NCBI GenBank assembly: GCA_943704525.1
Contig: CALSCQ010001122.1
Span: forward strand, 1 to 30,749
DNA: 30,749 nt
Origin: Pigoraptor vietnamica
Taxonomy: Eukaryota > Opisthokonta > Filasterea
Reading direction: 5' to 3'
Below are positions 11,001-21,700 of the stretch, one piece after another (position 1 is the stretch's first letter; each line of letters begins with the position of its first letter). Below the pieces are notes generated by a model. The model was not told the DNA's origin. It was given only the letters and a program-made list of their open reading frames with translations, and searched no databases. The position numbers and the translations under genes were made by a program.

Positions 11001-11720
11001 TGTGCTGGGGATATTCGCGCCGGTCGAATACACGGGCGTATACGCCAACAGGCCCTGCTGTTGGGGGTCCGAGAGCACCCGCACGTGGTCCTTAATGGTG
11101 GCCGACGCCTTGTCGATCGCCTGCGTCATGTTCCCGAAAAACGAGACGAGCGACAGCGCATCAAAGCCGCGAATTTGAGGCGACATGCTCGGCCATATGT
11201 ACGCGATGGGAAAGTACAGCTCGCGACCGGACGCGGGCACGATGGTATAGTTGGTGGGGCCGAGCATCCTGATCTCGGTCACCGTAAAGTTCGCAAAGAA
11301 CGTCGCGTTCGGCGAGTTCATGTTAGCGGCACGGATGCGCTGCTCCACGAGGTCCTTCTCCGCGTCCCTGACGAGCGGAAGCCAGCCGATGGAGACGATG
11401 GCATCGATCCGCGTGAGGAGGCGCACCGACTGCACAAAGTCCGCGTACGACATGTTGTAACCCTCGACGTAGGGGAGCGCGCGCATGTTCTCTATCGTGC
11501 GCACGGTCCGCAGCAGCTGCGTCTGCACGAGATTGAACGTCGTATCGTACTCGTCCGAAAACGCCGTGTTGAACTTCCGGTCGTCCTCGTCCACGATGCT
11601 GTTCCACACGATAATCGGAATGACAACGTTCGCGGCGACGACGAGCGACACGAGCAGCACGCTCCACCAGGTCACGTAGGCGCGCCATCGAGCTGCCTTT
11701 TCAGTCGCAGGCGCCTTCAT
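8089..11720 (-). CDS. CHASE-domain hybrid histidine kinase
   Basis: Seven exons on the minus strand: 11720-10538, 10317-10140, 9962-9785, 9628-9481, 9282-8918, 8748-8451 and 8264-8089. They join in frame to 841 residues, or 859 if the sixth exon starts at 8802. The first ATG (MKAPATEKAARW) precedes a transmembrane helix. A CHASE-type extracellular domain follows, including IVSIGWLPLVRDAEK and YFPIAYIWP, then a second helix. The H-box is VNHEIRNPLQG, with its phosphorylated His codon at 10545-10547. The ATPase domain has N-box VLNFVSNAIKYS, G1 DQGRGI, F-box FSPF and G2 GAGLGLYL. The C-terminal receiver has phospho-acceptor Asp at 8479-8481 (MDVRMP), IGVTGD, and Lys at 8143-8145 (MSKPV). It should sense a small extracellular ligand and relay phosphate His to Asp. 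No Hpt partner is in the window. All key residues are intact. Confidence 0.92.
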
Positions 11721-11755
11721 CTTTCGCGCTCACCCCCCAACGCGCTCGTCAAGAA

Positions 11756-11768
11756 AGCTTTAAAAGCG
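11756..11768 (-). promoter_or_regulatory. Possible TATA-like element of the histidine kinase
   Basis: On the minus strand GCTTTTAAAGC lies about 40 bases before the first ATG. It is an AT-rich island inside GC-rich DNA. The position would suit a core promoter with a very short leader, but there is no direct evidence for a transcription start. Confidence 0.22.
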
Positions 11769-12574
11769 CGGAGGGCGGTGCCACAGCCGGGTTGCTCACA
11801 TACCCATGGCAACAGCGAAGCACACGACGAGTCACAATGCCACGCGTATTGCGGCATAAAACGCCAAACTGCCGTCGCCCTTGACTGAGCCCGCCTTTCA
11901 CAGGATGCCTGACGAGCGGCTTCCCTTCAATTCCTCTGTGTGGGCGAGCGATTCCTCAAAGAGAGAGAAACGGTCGCAAGACAAAGGGAGATCAGGTCTC
12001 GAGACGGCGCGTCATATTTTGCAGCGGCCCAAAGGAACACCATTGCATTGGTATTGGATGCGGTCAAATCCATATTTCGCCGATGACTGCCAGATCACGC
12101 AAGTGCTACTTTTGGTGTAAAATGCGGATATCGGGTGTCATTGTGTCGCATTTTGCAGTCACCCATCTGTCCGTATTCACACCTAACGATCCAAATTTGC
12201 CACTTTGTCGCGAGATGGTCACAGGCTCGAATTGCCCGCTCTGGTGTGCGTTCGCGCCCACTCTGCACCTGGACGCGCGATGGGATGCGCCCAATCGAGT
12301 ACAAATATGCAGTCTGTTTGAGGCAGCGCGCGTCCTGGTGCCGGTTGAGGGGTGGGAAATGGAGCTCGTTTTATTCCGTTTGGGAGTGCGCGATGCCGTC
12401 ACTGGCCGCCGCCGGCACCCCGCCGTGGGCACTCACTGTATTGACGGAACGCGCCGGCAAACCCAAAGTGCATGTGCGAAGTCGTTTGAATGCTCTCGTA
12501 CAATGTACGTCATTTGATGAGCTTCCCGGCGGCCTTCCCCATCTGCATTGGACGAAGAAATGGAAAAGGAACTG

Positions 12575-12593
12575 AAAAAAAAAAAAAAAAAAA
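12575..12593 (+). repeat. A19 homopolymer
   Basis: Nineteen consecutive A bases lie in the divergent intergenic region. It could be a slippage tract or the tail of a retroposed sequence. I see no retroposon body or target-site duplication beside it. Confidence 0.9.
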
Positions 12594-13014
12594 CACTTTC
12601 AAACCCCCGTATGTGGAGTGAACGTTTTCTCCGAGACACGATAACGGATAACTGTGCGCACGTGCTTGTGGTACACTCACTATGGACCCATTCGCTTTTT
12701 ACGCTCGATAACTGCTCACATGCACAGTTTTTCGTGCGTGTGGTGGGGCAGGACATGGATAACTTACAAGCCCCAACGCGCGCATGCCGCAGCCGTATAT
12801 TTATTACACAGCCCGGCAGCCGCCGTTCTTGCGCACTTCCGCGAGCAACGCACTCTACTTCCCCTTGCATCCTTCCTTATGTCCCTTTGCTCTCTACAAT
12901 ACGTTCACATATTGGCCGCAGGTTATCGCTCTTGTCCCTCCGTAACCGCGATGTAGGAACGCACTCTTCAGCGCCAAGTAACTTGAACAGCGCCAGCACG
13001 TAAACGACCGAAGA

Positions 13015-14299
13015 ATGCTCGCCGCTATCCGCCGGCTGCCAGTGCCCTTCCTCAACGGCCACAACGATGGACCCATTGTCGACGCGGAGACTGCGTTCCG
13101 CGACACTGTGTGCGTGCGGGCCGAGGCGTCGCCCTCCACGCGCAGCACGGCCCGAGGTTACGCAAACGGCGGCGTCCTTCTCAAGGTCCGTGACGACTTG
13201 AAGGCAACAATTCTTCAGCCCGCGTTCGACCAGGCCGTGACGTCGATGGCGTTTTCGCCCGATGGTCGTTATCTAGCCGTTGCGTGGGAGCAGAGCGATA
13301 CCGTGAAGCTGTACGACGTGCAGAGCGCCTCGCTTGTGCGCTCACTTGTTATGGCCGCGTTCAAGGATGACCCCCTCCGGGCAGTGGCGCACGTCGCCAT
13401 CTCTACCTCCACGACCAGCGATGGACACGGGTGCACGGTGTTTGCCGGGCGCACCGACGGCGTGTTGTGTGTGGTCGACGGGCTCAGCGGCCACGGACTC
13501 TTCATGTCACGTGGTCACGCGGACGCTATCACGGCCCTCGCGGTGCGGCGTCACGGCGCCATGCCGGGCAATGTTGTGCTTGCGACGGCCGCGTCCGACG
13601 GGGTCCGCCTGTGGACGCCCACCGAGCACGGACTGGCGCACATCTACACTCTCAACGCCGAGCGCGAATCTGCCACGTGCCTGGCGCTGTCCAACGACGG
13701 CAGCGCGCTTGCCGCCGGGTTTCGCAAGGGCGCGCTTCGCATGTGGCAGCTGCTGGACCTCAACCTCGCGCCCCGCCATGTGCCGGCGGCGCACATGGTG
13801 GCCGTGCGCTCGGTTGCGTTCAGCGACGACGGGACCGTGGTTGTTACTGGCGGCGACGATGGCGCCGTGAGACTGTGGGGCGCGCACAGCGGCGCGCTGC
13901 TGACGTGGCGGCAACGAGAGAGGCCTGTTCGGTGTGTGCGGCTGTTTGAGGGCGCGACCACGTGCAACAGCACCCGGCGCCTGCTGCTGGAAACCATCGA
14001 AGACAACGGGGCCGTCTCGATTTCTTCGCCAGACCTCGGCAAGGGGAACGACCAAGCGGGGCCGCTTGAAGCACGCATGCGTACAGAGGGGAGATCGCCG
14101 CAGCCGCTGCACGAGCAGGCGCCTGCCGATGCCATGGCTGCCAGCGGACAGTCGATGAACAGCGAGTCGGCTGCCATCCGGTTCGATAGCCCGGTGTTCG
14201 GCGGCACGGACACTCCCGGGTCGCAGAGCCCTCCTGCACGGGACGACGCAGGCCCAAGTACCGCTGCGGTGAGCGCTTGCGTTGGATGGCGCATGCCGA

Positions 14300-14385
<86 letters not shown>

Positions 14386-15237
14386 CACACACACACGCAC
14401 AACTAGTGGATGATCTTATCCGCTCATACCGTGTCGGCTTTCGTGTCGCAGGCGATGGGAAATGACGACGACGACACCGAGTGCCCGGTTGAGCGTCAAT
14501 TCTTCGCCCTCGTGGAGTCTGCGCGGGCGATTGCGGCTGCTCACAAGGCACAGCAGAGTCACGTGCGGGGACTGCGCGAACGGCTCGCCGCGGCCTGTGC
14601 AGTGATCGATCTGCAGAACGACCAGATTGCGCAACTGGAGGCGCGCGACCGACAGCGTGATAACGAGTGGCGTGTCTCGGAATGGGACGTCGACGTGCGC
14701 GTCACGCGCAGACTCGTGGCCGTGCTGGAAAGCTTTGTGTCGCGCAAGACGCACGAGGAGATTTTGAACGCATGCAGGGAAAGGGCATCGAACCTGGAGG
14801 CTGAGAATGAGCGGCTGCAGAGGCAGCTCGACGCGCTGCGCATTGACCACGGCAAGCTGCAGGGACTGCCGGAGTTCACAGGTAGGACGCGATGCGGTCG
14901 CTTGCATTGCGGCTGTGTCACGCCTTACCGCAGTCCGGAGCCGGGTTTGAGGGGCGTTGTTGGTTGCCTGTGTCTTGTGACTTGGCTTCGTCGGTCACAT
15001 TCTGTTGGTACTCACAGTACCCATCCGACGACATTCGCAGCCGGCATGTTTGCCTCTGAACTGCAGCGGCTCTCGCTCGCCATGGCTTCTTACAAGACAC
15101 GCGTGGACGAGGCGCTTGTGCGCGTGCAGGAGGTGCGTCGGCGTGGCGCGATTTAGCACTGAGGCAGTTATGGCCATTCCGGATTGCGTGCTTTAGAAGC
15201 AACCGAATTCACCGTTGAGTGCTTCATGCGGCTGACA

Positions 15238-15268
<31 letters not shown>

Positions 15269-15351
15269 TCGCACGTGCGCAGGCGCGCCTTGGATTCCGT
15301 CCCGTGGAGCCTGCGCCCGGACCGGGTCAGGAGCCTGCGCCTGCCATCTGA
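13015..15351 (+). CDS. WD40-repeat protein with C-terminal coiled coil
   Basis: Exons 13015-14268, 14452-14881, 15041-15132 and 15283-15351 join in frame to 614 residues, ending TGA at 15349-15351. The N-terminal part (about residues 70-310) has WD40 blades such as VTSMAFSPDGRYLAVA...VKLYDV, ITALAV...VRLWTP and VRSVAFSDDGTVVVTGG...VRLWG. I recognise four or five clearly, so a full seven-blade propeller is uncertain. A Ser/Pro/Gly-rich linker follows, then an acidic DDDD patch and a long coiled coil (QNDQIAQLEARDRQRDNEW; ERASNLEAENERLQRQLDAL) in exons two and three. This layout is typical of scaffolds, including centrosomal and ciliary ones, but I cannot assign an orthologue. The last exon is less certain: reading through after 15132 gives a stop at 15154-15156 instead. 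The spliced form is preferred because of the GAG/GTGCGT donor, a CTGAC branch-point-like motif, a pyrimidine tract and matching phase. Confidence 0.8.
14303..14396 (+). repeat. CA microsatellite in WD40 intron 1
   Basis: About forty CA units (14303-14382), then an AAAA interruption and a few more, fill the intron 14269-14451. The frame stays open across it and would encode a His-Thr repeat. The GTGAGC donor and cgcag acceptor in matching phase show that it is spliced out. Confidence 0.93.
15238..15265 (+). repeat. C28 homopolymer in WD40 intron 3
   Basis: Twenty-eight consecutive C bases lie between a CTGAC motif at 15232-15236 and the acceptor AG at 15281-15282. In position it is the polypyrimidine tract of this intron. 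Its true length may be misread, because such runs are hard to sequence. Confidence 0.95.
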
Positions 15352-15739
15352 TCACTGTCCGTGCGCCAGGTGCGATGGACACTTGCTTGTTGTCACCGGT
15401 GTAATGTGGGGTCTGGACTCCCTCTCGCACTCGTAAGTTACTGCTTCCGCTTTGTGTATGCCAGCGTTGTTGCGTTTAAGTAAAGCCACCGGCCTTCAGA
15501 CACCATCGTGCAGTCTGTCTGTGGCAGCTTACAGGGACAAGGACGCCATTAGACGAGTCAATCGATGTGCTAGAGAAAATTTATACGGCATTTACGCATC
15601 AAACGCGCACGCGTGACGCACGCACAGTGTGCCGCACGGGCACGCGAAAACGCACGCACGCACCGAACGCAACAACACAACATACGGAAATCCCACACGC
15701 GCATGCGACCGCGCACACGCGGGGATAGTACTTTTTCGT
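15352..15739. other. Convergent spacer between WD40 gene and dynein gene
   Basis: This 388-bp stretch contains the 3' flanks of both genes. I see no clear polyadenylation signal on either strand and no gene. It includes an AT-rich patch near 15575-15600 and a CGCA-rich stretch near 15605-15720. Confidence 0.6.
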
Positions 15740-18700
15740 TTAGACCTGCTTGAGGAAGAGGGCGGCGCCGGCGAGAATCCACTGGCCCTCCTCGCCGTTC
15801 GCGCACGGCACGTGGAGGCACGTGACGAGCTTCTCGCGCGCGGGCGAGATGTACAGGGGGAGGCTGAGGCCCTGGCCCTCCTTGTTCGTCGACGCCTTGC
15901 TCACCCACGCCACGCCGCACGTCGGCACGGGCGTCATCGACGGCGCGTCACGTGACGTCTCGGCGAGGCGGGACCCGTCAAACGTGCAGCCCTCCACCTG
16001 CAGGCCGCCAATCCCAATGCTGATGGCCGCCCCGGAGACAGAGCCCCCGCGCCACGACGCCGAGAGGACGAGGTCGTCCATAGAGCACTTCATTGCGCGC
16101 GCCGTCTGCTGGCGGAGCGCGTTGAGGAAAGTGTCCGGGTGGAAGAGGTCCGACAGATCGACCGATCCCTCGAGCAGCCGCCGCGTACCGGCCTTCTCGT
16201 ACCAAGCGCCGAGGGCCTGCGTCTTCGTGACGAGCGCGCGCAGCCACTGCAGGGGATCCTCGGGCCCGTCCCACTTGGACGACCAGGCGTCGGGCACCTG
16301 GCGGCGGAGCAGCGCCGAGGCGAGGCGCTGCACCGACGGCGTCAGCAGCGTCGACCCGCGGATGACCTTGGAGAGGGCGGCGAGTGCGCTGTGGACGGCC
16401 TTGCACAGCGCAATGGCGGACGAAAGCTCCTGCACGACAAACGCGTGGACGGGCGCCATGTCCTCCGTCACCGGCGTGAGCTTCTGCTGCAAAAAGTCCG
16501 AGCTGTCGCCGACCAGCTTCTTCCAGAGGACAAGCGTCGGGCCGAGTTCCGCCGCCCATCGCTCGCGGTCAAAGCGGTCCGCGATGGCGTCCTGTCGCAT
16601 GAGCACCTTCAGCTGCGCAATGACGGCGTCGCTCACCGTCCTCTGCATCGACCGCTCAATGTTCGGCGGGAGCCCAAAGAACGACGGCCGGTCGTTCTCG
16701 GGGAGTTCCGCAATCACGCTCACGTAGTCCGCATGGTACGCCGACGTGGGCAGCGTGATGACGCCGCCGAGCTTGCGCCCGCGCGAGCTCTTCGACGACG
16801 ACCCGCCGGCGCCGCCGAGCAGCTCTGCGCTAAAGTACTGCTGCACGTACGTGCGGAGGACGCGCATGTCGTACGAGTTGTCGACGCGGCCGCCGTAGAT
16901 GGCGTTCTCCATGAGGCCGTGGACAAAGGCCCACTGCGGCTTGTCCTGGCCGCTGCAGAGGCGGTCGATGATCTCGCTGCTCGCGCGGAGGTCGGACGAC
17001 GAGTACTCGTAAAACTTGGTGAAGCCCTGCGGGACGTAGCTGCGGCGCTCCTGGAGCACGCCGTGGAACCACGCGAGCACAAACAGCGCCTGTGCGCGCG
17101 TCGACGACCCCTTGGCGATAAACTCGGGCGCCCACATCTCGTACGTGCGCTGCAGGTTGCGCTTGAGTCCCGGCGGCGCCTCGTACGTCACCTTGAGCGA
17201 CGACTGGAGGAGGATGGGCGAGAACTTGCCGTGGGCCTCGGTGGTCATCCACAGGCGGAAGTCCTTGTGCGGCTGCATCGTCTTGAGCTCCTTCTCGAGG
17301 GACGGCAGCCAGGGGATGGCGAGGTGGAGGTTCTTCAGGCACAACCAGCTCCCGTCCTTCGCGCACGAGTGCAGCAGCGCCATGGCCGCCTCGCTCTGCC
17401 CCTGTCCCATCGCCAGCTGGTGGTACCGCGCCTTCCCGATCGTCGCCTCCGCGAGGTCCTGCAGCTCCTGCGACGGGTCCGCACCGGGCGAGATGATGAG
17501 CAGCACGGGCTCGACGGCACTCGATTCGCTCGCAAAGACCTTCTGGAGGTTCAGCGTGGGCGACGCGAGCTCCTTCAGCGCCAGCGCCTGCTCCGCGAAC
17601 TGCGTCATGGCCGACTGGAGGCGGTCCGGGCGCAGCGCCTGGACGACGAGCACCTGCTGGAACGGCGTGATGCGCTTGACGACCTTCGAGGGGAACTCGC
17701 GCTCGCACTGCGAGCTCCGCGCCCACGTGCTCCAGAGCTCAGAGTCGCCGAGCGAGAGCGACTGCATCAGCTGCGGGCAGTTGGCGTCGAGAGACGCGTA
17801 CGCAGAGGCGCGGTCCGCGTCGATCCACGACGGCAGCGACTCCTGCAGCTTCTTGAGCGCGTCGCCGGTCGCGACGTTCACGATCTGCCCCGTGAAGACC
17901 TCCCACTCCTTCTCCCCAAAGAGCTTCGGCTGCGTCCCGTGCACGAGGTGCAGCGCGAACATGAGGCGGTCGGCCTTGAACAGCGAGCGGCTCACGCTCT
18001 CGTAGACCATCTGTTGGAGCGTCGCCGAGAGCAGGCGGATGCGCGACTCGGTGCCGCCGCCCGTGTCTTCGACGTGGAGGGCGCGCTGGAACAGGAAGAG
18101 GAACGACGCGAGGCTGAACTGGTACATGTGGTTGATCTTGACGAGGTCTCCGATCACAAAGAACAGCGTGCTCCCGGCGCGCGCGAGGGGGAGGTACGCG
18201 TCCCGCTCGGCGTCGAGGAGCTTCTGCAGGCGGTGCGACTCTGCGAGCGACGACGAGATCGTGCTGCTCTTCGCCTTCGTCTCGTTGAGCGAGTCGATGA
18301 GCGCCTTGTTCTCGAGCAGGTTGCCCTCGGACGTCGCGAGTTCGTTCAGCAGCGAGTCCTCCAGCTCTGCGACCTGCACCTTGAGGTCGTCCTCCTCCTT
18401 CAACAGCTGCAGCTTGCGCTTCTCGTCGTCGGGCTTCTCGTGCTGGATGGTCATGCCGAGCAGCTGCCCAGCGAGGCCCGCGCGCGTGATCGTAAAGTTG
18501 ACCTCGGTGATGATCGACGCGGCGTCGGGCGGGATCTCGGGTGCAGGGTTGCGCGTCGCCATGAACAGGCGGAAGTCGGGGTTGAAATCAATCACCTTCT
18601 CTCCAATCTGGACGACGAAGCGAGGGCCCTGCGCGACGAGCTCCCGGCGAATGACCGGGTAAAAGATGGGCTCGATGCGGTCGACCTCCTGCACGACAAG

Positions 18701-21700
18701 CGTCTTGCCAAAGCGAACGGCCAGCTCAAACTGCGTCGTGAAGTTGGCGTCCTGCTGGTTCACGACCTCGAGCTTGCCGCCGGCGCGCAGGTGTGTCTTG
18801 AGCCACTCGGTCGCCGTCGACGACGGGTCCACAATGTAGGGCCACCGCGTCGTCTGGAGGATCGTGATGGCATTCTCCATGCTGAGGTCGTCCGACGGGA
18901 GCCCCTCGGCCTTCCACTTCAGCAGCTCGCTCTCCGAGACCATGAAGCGCCGGAACTCAAACTGCGGCAGGCCCACGGCCTCGCGCCAGTTCGCCACCAT
19001 CGACTGCCGGACGTCCTCGGACGTGCGGCCGAGGTACGTCAGGAAGCCCGCGGCGACGAGCGCGTAGAGCGGCAGCGCGCGAATGTTGCTCTTGATGTCC
19101 GCCGCCTGCGCCTCCCAGCGGCCCTTCTCCTCCAGCAGCTTGCCGATCAGCGACTCGGCGGCGGCGAGGACGTCGCGCGCCTTGTCGAGCCCGACCTTGA
19201 GCTCGGACGCCTCCGCCGTGCGCTTCCCAAAGCGGTCCTTCAGCTCCGCCACCTTCTGGTCGACCGTCGCGAGGGCTCGCTCGAGCTTCTCGAGGCGCTG
19301 CCGAGACTTCGCCAGCGACTTGTCGAGTTCGGCGTTCTCCTCCTCGAGCGGGCGGATCTTCTTGATCACGTCGTAGTACTTGATGTTCGCCTGCACCCAC
19401 TTGGCCAGCGGGGCCGCGCACGCACTCGCGCGCTTCGCGACCTTCTCGTCAAACGATTGCCCGCGCTCGCGAAGGAGCTCCTTGACCTTGTCGCTAATGT
19501 CGTCGGTGATCTTGCGCGCGTCAAACTGCAGAATCTCCTCCTTCACGGAGCGCTTCCCGAGGAACGTCTTCATCGAGTTCCACGACGTGTCGAAGATCCC
19601 CATGAGGCGAAGAACGCCCGACAGAATGTCGCGGATGGGTTCCGGCGGCGTCCGCAGCGACCGAATCTCGCTGAGATCCTCCGACCTGATCTCGCCCACG
19701 GCGCGCCTCGCCTCCTGCACGATGGGGTCGATCGAAGCGAGCTCCGCATCGATACCGGCCTTCTTCTTCTCCATGACGCGCTCCTCCTGTCCCAGCTGTT
19801 CCTTCAGCACCTCCATCTCCTTCTTCTGGTCCGACGCGGCCTCCATCGCCGCCGTGATCTCCTGAAGCGCCTGGTCAGCCTCCTGCTGCTTCTCGACCAT
19901 CAGCACGCTCCGCCGGTTCGCGTCCTGCTTCAGCTCGTCCACCTTCGAGCTCGCCTCCTCAAGCTTCGACAAGCCCGCGCTTAGGTGGTGCAGCCGCTTC
20001 GACTTCTCACCGAGCTTCGCGGAATAGAGCGTGCGGTACGACTCGAGGAACGCGACGTACATGCGCGGCGTGGCGCCGAGCGGCACGCACGACGAGTGAA
20101 TGTGCAGCGCGTGTCGGTAAAACTCCTCCTTGTCGGTTACGTGGTCCATGGCGTCCGACTGCCCGAGCAGCATCCGGGGCACCTGGGCCATACCGCCAGC
20201 CGTCCAGCCGTCGAGCCACTGCATGGCGCAGTTCGTGTACAGCGCAGGGTTGCTCTCGCAGCTCGCAATGAACGCCGGGTTCGCGCAGTCCATGATGAGC
20301 GCCACGTGGAGGTTCGCACGCACGCGCGACACAAAGTACTGGAAGAGCGACCCGCGGAAGCCCTCCACCGACGACTGCTCCTTCAGCGGCGCAAGCAGCG
20401 GCTCGAGTTCTTCGGGCGCGTACAGGCCCGGCACCTCGCCGGCGCTCAGCAGCGAGTTGGCACACTCGAGGAACGACGGGTCGACGAGCTGGTGGTCCTC
20501 GAGGAGGAGCACGGCGGGCTCACCGGCCACGCCGCACGTCTGCAGCACTTGCTTGAGGTCCGCGGCGAACGCCTTGGGCCCATACCCGCGCGCCACGTGC
20601 GGCGTGAACAGCTTTGTCCCGTGCATGTACGCAACAAGCGTCACGGCAGTTCGGCGGCCGACGCCGCTGCGACCCGCGAGAAGCAGCGAGCCGCCGGGGC
20701 GGGACAGCACGCGGTCCACGCGCGCAATGTTGTCGAGCACCTCGGGGAAGAGCTGCAGGTTCAGCTCGCGCGTGTCCCTCTCCAGGTTGCGGATGCCCTT
20801 GGCGACAATCGCCGTGAAGTCCTCGTGCGAGAGCTTGCCGAGCGCGCGCCCGTGCGCAACCGTCCGGTCGTTCGACGGCACGTTTGTTGCGCCCCAAGTG
20901 ACGTACACCGACGGGTCGCGCAGAGAGCCGGCCGCGGCGGTGCCGGGGTGCCCAAAGTCCGACTTGAGGATGCCGCCGAGCAGCTGGTCAAATTTGTCGG
21001 CGGCGTCCCCGCCCACGAGACGGTCCCTGAAGAGGCGGCAGGCCTCGTACGCCCACGCCGCGACGAGCGAGATGGCGCCCTCGGACATGTCGTAGCGCAG
21101 GAGGGACACGACCCAGTTGGTGAGGTCGCGGGGCGTAAAGAGATAATGCGAGCGGTCGTCGACGGTGAACTTGGCCTTCGTCTGCTCGTACACCTTGACC
21201 ATCGAGTCTGCGAGGGCGGCGATGCGGCGCGGGGACGTCCAGTCGGGCTCGTGCGGGATGCGCGCGCTGAGGACGGGCTGGAGGTAGGCCGCGTAGATCG
21301 ACTGCAGCTGCTCGCGCTCCGGGTACGAAATGCACGCGATGCGCACGATCGATGTGAAGCGCGTCGTGAGCGGATGCCGCCCGAGCGTCGTCGAGGGGTT
21401 CATGGACGCGACAATCTGGATGTTCTCCAGGCCGACCCACTCGTTGCTCGCGTCGTAAAAGCCGCTGTAGGCGATGGCCTGCTGCAGGAACGCGATGAGC
21501 TGGCTCGTGCCCCACTTGTCCGGCTTCGGGAGGTTTAGGTCCTTGAGGTAGAGAATGAGGCGTTCCGTGTCCTTGGGCTTGTACACGCGGCCCGTGTTCG
21601 TGCTGATCGCAATGCACGTCTGGTACAGCTTCTGCAGCACGTGCGTCGGCGTCGTCTGCGCGCTGCAGTGCACCGTCGCGACGGCCACCGACCGCATCGA

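Larger units (their letters stand above)
11721..13014. other. Divergent intergenic region, no gene recognised
   Basis: About 1.3 kb separates the start codons of the histidine kinase (-) and the WD40 gene (+) and should hold both promoters. It looks more AT-rich than the flanking coding DNA. Open frames of about 145 codons occur on both strands but show no domain, no codon-use signal and no plausible splice partners. I found no tRNA-like cloverleaf or transposon terminus by eye. Confidence 0.6.

Noticed and set aside
10545-11888. Plus-strand open frame of 447 codons opposite histidine kinase exon 1
   Set aside because: It is an Arg/His-rich mirror of the CHASE exon with no recognisable features.
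12575-12593. A19 as the tail of a retroposon
   Set aside because: There is no recognisable SINE or LINE body upstream and no target-site duplication.
13015-15351. Assignment of the WD40/coiled-coil gene to NEDD1 or POC1
   Set aside because: The layout is similar, but I could not match the blades or the C-terminal coiled coil to either family.
16139-19984. Plus-strand open frame of 1281 codons opposite the dynein motor
   Set aside because: It is very rich in Arg, Leu, Val and His with no domain, and is the mirror of a GC-rich coding exon with strong codon bias.
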